NCBI GenBank assembly: GCA_031459615.1
Contig: JAVKIE010000002.1
Coordinates: 62,001 to 126,000, forward strand
From: Calidihabitans tengchongensis
GTDB lineage: Bacteria > Sysuimicrobiota > Sysuimicrobiia > Sysuimicrobiales > Kaftiobacteriaceae
DNA length: 64,000 nt
Direction: 5' to 3'
Position 1 is the first letter of the stretch; each line of letters opens with the position of its first letter. Below, in pieces: positions 40,654 to 48,464 of the stretch. A program made the translations under genes and the position numbers. The notes beneath the pieces were generated by a model. The model was not told the origin of the DNA, made no database searches, and saw only the letters and a list, made by a program, of their open reading frames with translations.

Positions 40654-41922
40654 ATGGACCTGATCATCCGCCGAGCCGCCGTCCGGGGCAGGGACGGGCT
40701 GCACGACATCGGGGTGCGCGCCGGACGCATCGCCGCCATCGCCCCCCGGCTGGACGCCACCGCCCCAACGGAGCTGGACGCCGGCGGTAGCCTGGTCACC
40801 CCCGCTCTGGTGGAGACCCACATCCACCTGGACGCCGCCCTCACCGTGGGGCAGCCCCGCCACAACCGCACCGGGTCCCTGTTCGAAGGCATCGAGATCT
40901 GGGCCGAGCGGGTGCGCGCCCTGACCGAGGACGACGTGACGCGCCGCGCCACCACCGCCCTGAAGTGGATGCTGGCCCACGGCGTCACCCGCGTGCGCAC
41001 CCACGTGGACGTCTGCGATCCGAACCTCACGGCGCTGCGGGCCTTGCTCCGGCTGCGGGACGCGGTGCGGGATCTGATCACCCTGCAGATCGTCGCCTTC
41101 CCCCAGCAGGGGATCTACTCGTTTCCCGACGGCGAGCGGCTGCTGCGACAGGCCCTGGACCTGGGCGCGGACGTGGTGGGGGGCATCCCCCACTACGAGT
41201 GGACCCGGGAGTACGGGGAGCGGGACGTGCGCACCGTCCTCCAGCTGGCCGCCGAGTACGGCCGGCCGGCGGACCTGCACTGCGACGAGACCGACGACGA
41301 CCACAGCCGGTTCCTGGAGCTGGTGGCCGCGGAGACCATCCGGCTGGGCCTGCAGGGGCGCGTGACCGCCAGCCACACCACCGCCATGCACTCGTACAAC
41401 AACGCCTACGCCTACCGCCTCATCCGGTGGATGCGCCACGCCGGCGTGCACATCATCACCAACCCCCTGGACAACTCGGTCCTGCAGGGGCGGTTTGATA
41501 CCTATCCCATCCGCCGGGGCTTCACCCGCGTCCGGGAGCTGCTGGCCAACGGGATCAACGTCTGTATCGGTCACGACTCCATCATGGATCCGTGGTACCC
41601 CCTGGGGGTGGGTGACCCGCTGCAGGCCTGCTTTGTCATGGTGCACTACGGGCAGCTGTCCGGGCGGGACGAACTGGAGACGCTGCTGGACCTGGTGACC
41701 ACCCGCGCCGCCGCGTGCGTCGGCGCGGCCGACTACGGGTTGGCCGAAGGGTGTCGGGCCGACCTGGTGGTCTTCGACGCTCCCACGGCCGTGGACGCCA
41801 TCCGGACCCTGGCCGCGCGGCGGTGGGTCCTTTCCGGAGGGCGCGTGGTGGCCGAGACCCAGCCGGCCCGGTCCGTGGTGCGCTGGGCCGGCGACGCGGA
41901 GCCGGTGCGGTTCGTGCCGTGA
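40654..41922 (+). CDS. codA: Cytosine deaminase-like amidohydrolase (CodA family)
   Basis: A 422-residue amidohydrolase. Zinc ligands appear in PALVETHIHLDAALT (H-x-H), ADLHCDETDDDHS (His, with the catalytic Glu nearby), VTASHTTAMHSYNN (His) and NVCIGHDSIMDPWYP (Asp). HCDETDD and the HDSIMDPWYPLGVGDPLQ block are diagnostic for CodA as opposed to guanine or adenosine deaminases. It would convert cytosine, or a related pyrimidine such as isoguanine or 5-substituted cytosine, to the oxo form plus ammonia. Length is standard. The ATG at 40654 starts the domain; a GTG at 40588 is possible. It is coupled by GTGA to its ABC permease, so it likely acts on the imported ligand. Confidence 0.9.
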   Translation: MDLIIRRAAVRGRDGLHDIGVRAGRIAAIAPRLDATAPTELDAGGSLVTPALVETHIHLDAALTVGQPRHNRTGSLFEGIEIWAERVRALTEDDVTRRATTALKWMLAHGVTRVRTHVDVCDPNLTALRALLRLRDAVRDLITLQIVAFPQQGIYSFPDGERLLRQALDLGADVVGGIPHYEWTREYGERDVRTVLQLAAEYGRPADLHCDETDDDHSRFLELVAAETIRLGLQGRVTASHTTAMHSYNNAYAYRLIRWMRHAGVHIITNPLDNSVLQGRFDTYPIRRGFTRVRELLANGINVCIGHDSIMDPWYPLGVGDPLQACFVMVHYGQLSGRDELETLLDLVTTRAAACVGAADYGLAEGCRADLVVFDAPTAVDAIRTLAARRWVLSGGRVVAETQPARSVVRWAGDAEPVRFVP

Positions 41923-42740
41923 CGGCCCGCGCCCCCTCCCGCCCCGGCCCGGCGGCTCTCGGCCGCCCGCGGCGCACCCCCGTCGCCGACCTGGGCTCGT
42001 GGACGGTGTTCGCGGCGGTCGTCCTGCTGGGGTGGGAGGTGGGGGCACGGCTGTACGACCAGCCCTACCTGTTGCCGGCCCCCAGCCAGATCCTGGCCGC
42101 GCTGCGCGCCGACGCGCCGCTGGTGCTGGCCTACGCCCGGGTGACGGCCCAGGAAACGGTGCTGGGATTCGGCGCGGGGTCGGCGCTGGCGCTGCTGGGG
42201 GCGATGCTGTTCGTGTGGCTGCCCCGGCCGGTGGAGGAGTTCCTGTACCGGATCGTGGTGACCCTCAACAGCACGCCGTTTGTGGCCCTGGCCTCGCTGG
42301 TGGTGGTGTGGTTCGGGCTGGGGATCACCAGCAAGGTGGTCATCGCCGGCCTGTACACCTTCTTTGCGGTCCTGTACCACACCCACAAGGAGTTCATCTC
42401 CGTGGACCCCATGCGGGAGTACCTGCTCGACGTCTACAACGCCACCTGGCTGCAGCGCATGCTGTTGTTGAAGCTGCCCTCGGCCCTGCCCATCATCTTC
42501 ACCAGCCTCAAGGGCGGCGTCATGGCGGCCGTCAACGGGGCCATCGTGGGCGAACTGTTCGGGGCGTTTGAGGGCCTGGGGTACATGATCCTGGACTCGC
42601 GGTACGTGGGGAACACGGTGCGGGTGTTCCTGGCCGCGGTCTTCTGCACGTTGATCGGGTGGGTGCTGCTGGGTGTGGTCACGGTGGCCGAGCGGCTGCT
42701 GGTTCCCTGGCACGTCAGCATGGCCCGGGAGCGGTCCTGA
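41919..42740 (+). CDS. ABC transporter permease, SsuC/ThiX type
   Basis: A 273-residue permease of the nitrate/sulfonate/pyrimidine-precursor class. Six helices start near residue 30 (WTVFAAVVLLGWEVGARLY). YLLPAPSQILAAL is the usual N-terminal block, and the coupling motif lies in EYLLDVYNATWLQRMLLLKLPSALPIIFTSLKGG. The final part is AIVGELFGAFEGLGYMILDSRY. The GTG start overlaps the CodA stop (41919-41922). It works with the receptor and ATPase that follow. Confidence 0.9.
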   Translation: MTARAPSRPGPAALGRPRRTPVADLGSWTVFAAVVLLGWEVGARLYDQPYLLPAPSQILAALRADAPLVLAYARVTAQETVLGFGAGSALALLGAMLFVWLPRPVEEFLYRIVVTLNSTPFVALASLVVVWFGLGITSKVVIAGLYTFFAVLYHTHKEFISVDPMREYLLDVYNATWLQRMLLLKLPSALPIIFTSLKGGVMAAVNGAIVGELFGAFEGLGYMILDSRYVGNTVRVFLAAVFCTLIGWVLLGVVTVAERLLVPWHVSMARERS

Positions 42741-42780
42741 CGGGCCGTCCGGGAGCAGGGACGACACGGGGAGGTGGGCT

Positions 42781-43764
42781 ATGGGAGGCCTGAGGTGGGG
42801 TGCGCTGGTGGGGTGTCTGGTCCTGGCGATGGCGGCCGGGGTCGGGGCGCAGGGGCAGCCGGTCTCCATCATCGAGGCGTGGTTCATTCACAACGAGTCG
42901 ATGGGCGATCCGGTGGGCGTCGAGAAGGGGTTCTTCGGTCCCCTGCGGGTCCAGGTGATCGGCGGCGGCCCGGGCCTGTCGCCCATTGACCGGGTCATGG
43001 CCAAGGCCCGGGCGGGGGAGATCGTCTTCGGCGTGGACTATCCCTATAACATCCTGGAGGCCCGGGAGAAGCAGAGGCTGCCGCTGGTGGTGGTCTCCCA
43101 TGACTTCCAGAAGTCGGCCATCCACCTGCTGTCCTGGGTGCCCCTGCGGTCCGCGAAGGACGTGCGGGGGACGGTGGCCACCTGGATCGGCTACGACAAG
43201 CAGATCAAGGCCATGATCGGGCGCGGCTGGGAGAAGCAGATCCGCATCGTCAACCAGCAGGGCGACCCGGCCACCATCGGGGCGTGGATGCGCAAGCAGT
43301 ACCAGTTCGCCCACGCCATGGGGTACAACGAGGTGCTGGTGGCCCGCCGCCTGGTCACCGAGAAGTTCTACGTCTACTCCTACGCCGACGACTTCGGCAT
43401 GAAGTGGCCCGAGAATGTGGTGTTCACCACCGAAGAGATCGTCCGCCGCTACCCGCAGATCGTGCAGCAGTTCGTCACCGGCCACTACCGGGGGTTCAAG
43501 TACGCCCTGGCGAACCGCGAGGAGGCGGCCGACATCCTGCTGAAGTACAACAAGAACCTCGACCGCGCCCACGAGATCGAGGGGATGGAGTTCCTCCAGT
43601 CCATCATCGTGACGTCGGCCACCCGCCAGAAGGGGCTCGGGTACGTGGACCCGGCGGCGTGGGACCAGCTGGCCAGGGATCTGGTCAACGCCGGCATCTT
43701 CACCGCCCTGCCCAACGTGAAGGCCGCCTACACCACCCGCTTCCCCAGCGGGGTGATGCCCTGA
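42781..43764 (+). CDS. ABC transporter substrate-binding protein, NMT1/THI5-like
   Basis: A 327-residue receptor with signal peptide (residues 1-24, MAAGVGAQGQP). Segments VSIIEAWFIHNESMGDPVGVEKGFFG, GEIVFGVDYPYNILEAREKQRLPLVVV and FQKSAIHLLSWVPLRSAKDVRGTVATW follow the NMT1/SsuA pattern, although the sequence is divergent from the receptor at 24958. The lysine- and tyrosine-rich C-terminal lobe ends AAYTTRFPSGVMP. Because it is encoded between a CodA-like enzyme and its transporter, a pyrimidine such as cytosine or hydroxymethylpyrimidine is the likeliest ligand (inference). The ATG at 42781 follows GGGGAGGTGGGCT. Confidence 0.88.
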   Translation: MGGLRWGALVGCLVLAMAAGVGAQGQPVSIIEAWFIHNESMGDPVGVEKGFFGPLRVQVIGGGPGLSPIDRVMAKARAGEIVFGVDYPYNILEAREKQRLPLVVVSHDFQKSAIHLLSWVPLRSAKDVRGTVATWIGYDKQIKAMIGRGWEKQIRIVNQQGDPATIGAWMRKQYQFAHAMGYNEVLVARRLVTEKFYVYSYADDFGMKWPENVVFTTEEIVRRYPQIVQQFVTGHYRGFKYALANREEAADILLKYNKNLDRAHEIEGMEFLQSIIVTSATRQKGLGYVDPAAWDQLARDLVNAGIFTALPNVKAAYTTRFPSGVMP

Positions 43765-43784
43765 CGCCCGGAGGGGGAGGCCGC

Positions 43785-44627
43785 GTGTCCGCGTCCGTGA
43801 CGCCGATCCTGCGGATGGCGCGGGTCAGCAAGACATACGAGGTGGCCTCCCCCCACCGCGGCGGCCCGGCCCGGGCGCTGGACGCGGTGGCGAACGTCAC
43901 CCTGGAGGTGCAGCCGGGCGAGTTCGTGGCGATCATCGGGCCGTCGGGGTGCGGCAAGACCACGGTCCTGTTTCTGCTGGCCGGGTTGCGGCCGCCCACG
44001 GAGGGCACCATCGAGGTGTGCGGGCGTCCTCCCCGGCAGGCCGTGCGGGACGGGCTGTGCTCGCTGATCTTTCAGGCGCCGGTGCTGCTGGAGTGGCTGT
44101 CGGCCGAGGAGAACGTGCTGCTGCCGCTGCGCCTGCGCGACCCGCGGTGGTGGCTGTGGCCGTGGGCGCGGCGTCGGTACCGGCCGCAGGCCGAGCAGCT
44201 GCTGCAGACGGTGCAGCTGGAAGAGTTCGCCCACTACCGCCCCGATGCCCTGTCGGGAGGGATGCAGCAGCGGGTGGCCCTCGCCCGGGCGCTGACCCTC
44301 AACCCCCAGGTGCTCCTGCTGGACGAGCCCTTCGGGGCTCTGGACGAGATCACCCGGGACCGCATGAACCTGGAGCTGTTGCGCCTGGTGGAGCAGCGGC
44401 GGCTCACTGCGGTGTTCGTCACCCACTCCATCGAGGAGGCGGTGTTTTTGGCGGACCGGGTGGTGGTCATGGGCCGGGGCGCGTCCCCGCGTACCGGGAG
44501 CAGCGTGGTGTGCGAGGTGGAGGTGAACCTGCCCCGCCCCCGCACGCCGGCCGTGAAGGAGGATCCGGCCTTCTTCCAGATCGTGCGCCAGGGGCGGGCG
44601 GCTCTGCGGGAGGCGCAGCAGGCATGA
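43785..44627 (+). CDS. ABC transporter ATP-binding protein, SsuB/ThiZ type
   Basis: A 280-residue ATPase: Walker A GPSGCGKTTVLFL, Q-loop LIFQAPVLLEWLSAEENV, signature LSGGMQQRVALARAL, Walker B VLLLDEPFGALDE, H-loop FVTHSIEEAV. An insertion of about 20 residues rich in Trp and Arg (RDPRWWLWPWARRRYRPQ) sits between Q-loop and signature, longer than in the related ATPase at 26.8 kb. The GTG at 43785 has GGAGGGGGAGG upstream. It completes the CodA-linked importer and is coupled to a DinB protein by ATGA. Confidence 0.92.
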   Translation: MSASVTPILRMARVSKTYEVASPHRGGPARALDAVANVTLEVQPGEFVAIIGPSGCGKTTVLFLLAGLRPPTEGTIEVCGRPPRQAVRDGLCSLIFQAPVLLEWLSAEENVLLPLRLRDPRWWLWPWARRRYRPQAEQLLQTVQLEEFAHYRPDALSGGMQQRVALARALTLNPQVLLLDEPFGALDEITRDRMNLELLRLVEQRRLTAVFVTHSIEEAVFLADRVVVMGRGASPRTGSSVVCEVEVNLPRPRTPAVKEDPAFFQIVRQGRAALREAQQA

Positions 44628-45124
44628 CCGACGCGGGCACCGACGGCAGCGTGTTTGACCAGTGGCTGGCGGCGTGGGTCCAGACGCGGCGCCTTACCTA
44701 CGACCTGCTGCGGGCGCTGCCCTACGCCGTGATGAACTTCTCCCCCCACCCGGAGTTCGGGACTTTCGTGCGCCAGATCCGGCACTGCGGCGACATCCAG
44801 GCGTGGTATCTGGAGGCTCTGCGCACGGGGACCATGGATATCTCAGCGCGGCCCCGGCGAAGGGAACTGGAGCAGTCCAGAGAGCACGTGGAGGCCTACC
44901 TGCAGCACCTGGACGGCGAGCTGGAAGGGGCGGTGCGCGGCCTGGGAGCGCAGGACCTGGGCCGGACCATCCACTGGAGCCCCGACGAGCAGGTGACGGT
45001 GCTCCAGCACCTGATGGCCCTGCTGCAGCACGAGACCCTCCACCAGGGGATGTGGGCTTTCTACGCGAAGATCGCCGACCTCCCCCTGCCGGACAGCTGG
45101 AAGAAGGCCTGGTCGCTGGAATGA
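44624..45124 (+). CDS. DinB-family metalloprotein
   Basis: A 166-residue four-helix protein of the DinB type. A first helix with FDQWLAAWVQTRRLTYDLLRALP is followed by FGTFVRQIRHCGDIQAWYLEAL (His ligand) and a last helix TVLQHLMALLQHETLHQGMWAFYA with the H-x3-H pair. It is only distantly similar to the DinB protein at 35.6 kb. The ATG overlaps the ABC ATPase stop, so it belongs to the CodA transporter operon. A thiol-transfer or detoxification role is possible; substrate unknown. Confidence 0.82.
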   Translation: MTDAGTDGSVFDQWLAAWVQTRRLTYDLLRALPYAVMNFSPHPEFGTFVRQIRHCGDIQAWYLEALRTGTMDISARPRRRELEQSREHVEAYLQHLDGELEGAVRGLGAQDLGRTIHWSPDEQVTVLQHLMALLQHETLHQGMWAFYAKIADLPLPDSWKKAWSLE

Positions 45125-45135
45125 CGGGCAGCCTC

Positions 45136-45180
45136 TTGACACCGCGCAACCTCTGTGAGAGAGTATCAATGGTCTGACCA
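45136..45180 (+). promoter_or_regulatory. Promoter region and FadR/GntR-type operator before the regulator gene
   Basis: TTGACA lies at 45136-45141. TGGTCTGACCA (45170-45180) is a perfect 11-base operator fitting TNGTNNNACNA and directly abuts the ATG at 45181; a further half-site GACCA follows inside the gene. The -10 element is unclear (GAGTAT at 45161 would need a 19-base spacer). Autoregulation by the FadR-type protein is inferred. Confidence 0.6.
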
Positions 45181-45945
45181 ATGGACCATTCCTCAGGGCG
45201 GGACTCAACAATAGTACCCCCTCCGGATGTCGCAGAGAATCTGGAGCCCATCCGGCGCACCCGTATATATGAGGAAGTTGCCTCCCAGATCCAGCGGCTG
45301 ATCATCGAGGGGCGCCTTCGCCCCGGGGACCGCCTGCCCCCCGAGCGCGAGCTGGCCGAGCGCTTTGGCGTCAGCCGGACCTCCGTCCGGGACGCCATCC
45401 GGGTCCTGGAGCTGATGGGCCTGGTGGAACCGCGCCAGGGAGAGGGGACCGTCGTCTGCGACCTCAGCCCCGACTCCCTGGTCCACCCCCTGGCCTCGCT
45501 GCTGGTCCGCAACCGCGCCCTGCTGGCCGACCTGCTGGACGTCCGCAAGATGATCGAGCCCCACCTGGCCGCCCGAGCGGCCCGCCACGCCGCCCCCGAG
45601 GACGTGGCCCGCCTGGAGGCCATCCTGGCCCGCCAGGAGGCGCGGGTGGCCCAGGGCCAGCTGGCCATCGAGGAGGACTCCGAGTTCCACGAAGCCATCG
45701 CCACCGCCGCCCGCAACCGGGTGATCCTGCGGATCCTGGACGTCCTGATGGACCTGCTGCGCACCAGCCGCGAGCAGTCCCTGCAGGTCCCCGGACGGCT
45801 GCAGCGGTCGCTGGAGGGGCACCGGCGCATCCTGGAGGCCATCCGCCGGCGCGATCCGGAGGGGGCGGAGGGGGCGATGCGCCGACACCTGGAGGAGATC
45901 GAGCAGGTGCTGCTGGGCAGTCACGCACTCCAGACGGGAGGGTAG
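45181..45945 (+). CDS. FadR-subfamily GntR transcriptional regulator
   Basis: A 254-residue regulator with an N-terminal winged helix (YEEVASQIQRLIIEGRLRPGDRLPPERELAERFGVSRTS read in pieces, VRDAIRVLELMGLVEPRQGEGT) and an FCD ligand domain (LLDVRKMIEPHLAARAARHA, DSEFHEAIATAARNRVI, SLEGHRRILEAIRRRDPEGAE). FCD histidines are in SEFHEAI and LEGHRRI, the positions that bind a metal and a carboxylate ligand in LldR- and GntR-type relatives. It starts at 45181, directly after a matching operator, and lies three bases before the oxidoreductase genes. It most likely controls the whole oxidoreductase and Tct operon in response to the acid being oxidised. Confidence 0.92.
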   Translation: MDHSSGRDSTIVPPPDVAENLEPIRRTRIYEEVASQIQRLIIEGRLRPGDRLPPERELAERFGVSRTSVRDAIRVLELMGLVEPRQGEGTVVCDLSPDSLVHPLASLLVRNRALLADLLDVRKMIEPHLAARAARHAAPEDVARLEAILARQEARVAQGQLAIEEDSEFHEAIATAARNRVILRILDVLMDLLRTSREQSLQVPGRLQRSLEGHRRILEAIRRRDPEGAEGAMRRHLEEIEQVLLGSHALQTGG

Positions 45946-45948
45946 ACC

Positions 45949-47187
45949 GTGGGCCGCCTCTTCGCCATCGAGATTGTCTACCGGGGGATCTTCCAGAAGA
46001 ACCTGGCCAAGAACATCAGCCGGGGGATCGTGCTGGCCGCCCGGCACGCCGGCAAGACCGGCATCTCCTTCGGCCGGTACGGGGACAGCCCCGAACGCAA
46101 CGGCATCCCCGCCAAGAACTTCGCCATCGTGGCCACCGACGACGAAACCCTGCAGGAAGGGATGGCCAAGTACGAGCCCCGGGAAGTGGACATCACCATC
46201 GCGGTGGACGACACCCTGTGCAAGGGGGTGGAGTCCTGGGCGTGGTACGGGCTGCAGCCCATCAACCGCCTGCTCAAGCCTGGCGGCACCCTGCTCGTCA
46301 CCACGATGCACGACTTCGACGCGATCATCTCCATGTGTCACCGGAAGGACTACCCCTACCAGCTGGCTCTTCTGCGGGGCATTCCCAGCTTTTCGGGGCT
46401 GTGGGTCTACAAGGACGACCACACCGACGTCCGGGTCCTGGGGGCCATCGCCCGGGTGCTGCCCGACCTGTTCGACCTGGACGCGGTGGAGAAGGCCATC
46501 CGGGAGGAGTGGAACGACGACCTGAAGGTGGCCTCGGCCCGCAAGGCGGCCGACCGCCTGCGGACCCGCGTCGTCCTGCCCACCGAGGGCAACCCCGAGA
46601 AGCCCTACGCCTTCGAGCTGCCCCGCTGGTACGAGCTGCGGGAAGGGCTGTCCATCCCCGCGATTCCGGTCGGGCAGGGCGTGGCCGATCCGGTCACCGG
46701 CCAGGTGGGCGGTTTCCGGCCGGCCCGCAACCCCACCTTCAAGAAGTTCAGCACCCGCACCATGCGGCCGGTGGTGGACTTCGACAAGTGCGTCAAGTGC
46801 ACCCTGTGCTGGCTGCAGTGCCCTGACTCCTGCTTCGATGTGACCCCCGACGGCTACTACGACGCCCACATGGAGGCCTGCTGCGGGTGCGGCGTCTGCG
46901 AGGCCGTCTGTCCCGTGGAGCACTGCATCACCATGGTCAACGAGACCGCGTTTACCGACAACCGCAGCCAGTGGGAGATGTGGAAGCAGGACAAAGACGC
47001 CTATCGGGCGTGGGTGCAGGACAAGATCCGCGCCCGGCCGCCCCGCCAGCACGGCTTCCGGATCCGCGGCCAGTACGTGGAGGAGATCCAGCAGCTGGTC
47101 GCAGCCGGGGTCGTGGACCGCTCGCTGGGGGAGCGGCTGGCCGAGGACGTGACCGCCGAGCCCGGCGAAGCCAGCGCCGGAGGATAG
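45949..47187 (+). CDS. 2-oxoacid:ferredoxin oxidoreductase gamma-delta fusion subunit (oxalate oxidoreductase type)
   Basis: A 412-residue subunit. Residues 1-185 form the gamma domain (EIVYRGIFQKNLAKNISRGIVLAARHAG and related stretches). A linker leads to a ferredoxin-like delta domain with two [4Fe-4S] motifs: CVKCTLCWLQCPDSC and CCGCGVCEAVCPVEHC. A further 80 residues end the protein. Fused gamma-delta chains of this sort occur in oxalate oxidoreductase of acetogens, where the clusters pass electrons from the TPP site to ferredoxin. The gene order gamma-delta, alpha, beta is also as there. The GTG start at 45949 is three bases after the regulator stop. Cytoplasmic. Confidence 0.85.
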   Translation: MGRLFAIEIVYRGIFQKNLAKNISRGIVLAARHAGKTGISFGRYGDSPERNGIPAKNFAIVATDDETLQEGMAKYEPREVDITIAVDDTLCKGVESWAWYGLQPINRLLKPGGTLLVTTMHDFDAIISMCHRKDYPYQLALLRGIPSFSGLWVYKDDHTDVRVLGAIARVLPDLFDLDAVEKAIREEWNDDLKVASARKAADRLRTRVVLPTEGNPEKPYAFELPRWYELREGLSIPAIPVGQGVADPVTGQVGGFRPARNPTFKKFSTRTMRPVVDFDKCVKCTLCWLQCPDSCFDVTPDGYYDAHMEACCGCGVCEAVCPVEHCITMVNETAFTDNRSQWEMWKQDKDAYRAWVQDKIRARPPRQHGFRIRGQYVEEIQQLVAAGVVDRSLGERLAEDVTAEPGEASAGG

Positions 47188-47213
47188 CGCGGGGGGACAT
47201 ACGGGGGGACGCC

Positions 47214-48434
47214 ATGGCACAGGTGATCGAGCAGGCCCAGAAGGAGAAGGAAGCCCTCATCAGCGGCAGCGAGGCGATTGCCGTCGCCTGCAAGCTGGCC
47301 GACGTGGACGTCATCACCGCCTACCCCATCCGGCCCTACGACACGGTGATGCAGTACGTGGCCAAGCTGGTGGCCAACGGCGAGCTGGACTGCGAGTTCA
47401 TCGTGGCCGAATCCGAGCACTCGCAGTTCGAGATTGTCAAGCACGCCAGCGCCGCCGGCGCCCGGGTCTTCTGCGGGAGCAGCGGCGTGGGGTGGATGTA
47501 CGCCTTCGAAGCCCTCACCGTCACGCCGGCGCTGCGCATCCCCCTGGTGGCCATGGTGGGCAACCGGGCCCTGGACGACCCGGGGGCGTTCGGGGTGGAG
47601 CACAACGACGCCCTGGCCGTGCGGGACCTGGGGTGGCTGCTGGTGTGGGTCGATACCGCCCAGGAGGCCCTGGACACGGCCCTGATTGCCTACCGGGTGG
47701 CGGAGGACCGGCGGGTGTTCCTGCCCTGCGCCATCGCGTGCGACGGGGCGTTTCTGACCCACTCCCAGGCCCTGGTGAAGATCCCGCCCCAGGAGTGGGT
47801 GAAGGCGTTCCTGCCGCCCTACAACCGCGGCGACCTCCTGCTGCACCCCGACAATCCCATCACCGTCGCGCCCCAGGTGAACGAGGACTGGCTGATGGAG
47901 CTGCGCAAGCACAACGACGAGGCCATGAAGCGGGCCAAGACGGTGGTGATTCCGGAAGCCTACCGGGAGTTTGAGCGCATCTTCAACCGTTCCTACGGCA
48001 ACCCGTTCTTCGAGGAGTATCAGACCGACGACGCCGACGTGGTCCTGGTGGGCATGGGCACCCTCTCCATGCCGGTCAAGGTGGCCATCCGCCAGATGCG
48101 CCGCGAGGGCAAGAAGGTGGGCTTCGTCCGGCTGCGGTGGTTCCGGCCCTTCCCGGCGGAGGAGCTGGCGGAGGTCCTCGGCCGGTACCGGGCCGTGGGC
48201 GTCATCGACCGGGACTACTCGTTCGGCGCGCCCCACGTGAGCGGCGTGGTGGCCACCGAGGTGCGGGCCGCGCTGTATCCCCACCCGTCGCGCCCGCCGG
48301 TCCTCGGGTTCATCTGCGGCCTGGGCGGGCGGGAGGTCACCGTCCCCGACGTCCGGCGCATGAGCGATCTGCTGTTTGAGGCGGCCGCCGGCCGGGCGGT
48401 GCCGCTGACCACGTGGGTGGGGATTCGGGAGTAG
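47214..48434 (+). CDS. 2-oxoacid:ferredoxin oxidoreductase alpha subunit (oxalate oxidoreductase type)
   Basis: A 406-residue alpha subunit. The pyruvate enzymes have ITAYPITPSS; here the stretch is ITAYPIRPYD, with Arg40 where the substrate-binding Thr is normally found. Further on, VGNRALDDPGAFGVEHND gives Arg118, Asp121 and Phe126. These correspond, with one constant offset of nine, to the Arg31, Arg109, Asp112 and Phe117 positions I recall for the oxalate enzyme of Moorella. Domain II follows (TDDADVVLVGMGTLSMPVKVAIRQMRREG). Oxalate to CO2 with ferredoxin reduction is therefore my favoured reaction, with pyruvate or glyoxylate as alternatives. The start follows GGGGGGACGCC. Confidence 0.85.
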   Translation: MAQVIEQAQKEKEALISGSEAIAVACKLADVDVITAYPIRPYDTVMQYVAKLVANGELDCEFIVAESEHSQFEIVKHASAAGARVFCGSSGVGWMYAFEALTVTPALRIPLVAMVGNRALDDPGAFGVEHNDALAVRDLGWLLVWVDTAQEALDTALIAYRVAEDRRVFLPCAIACDGAFLTHSQALVKIPPQEWVKAFLPPYNRGDLLLHPDNPITVAPQVNEDWLMELRKHNDEAMKRAKTVVIPEAYREFERIFNRSYGNPFFEEYQTDDADVVLVGMGTLSMPVKVAIRQMRREGKKVGFVRLRWFRPFPAEELAEVLGRYRAVGVIDRDYSFGAPHVSGVVATEVRAALYPHPSRPPVLGFICGLGGREVTVPDVRRMSDLLFEAAAGRAVPLTTWVGIRE

Positions 48435-48464
48435 GCGGGGACGTCTGTGCCCGAGGTGAGGACC

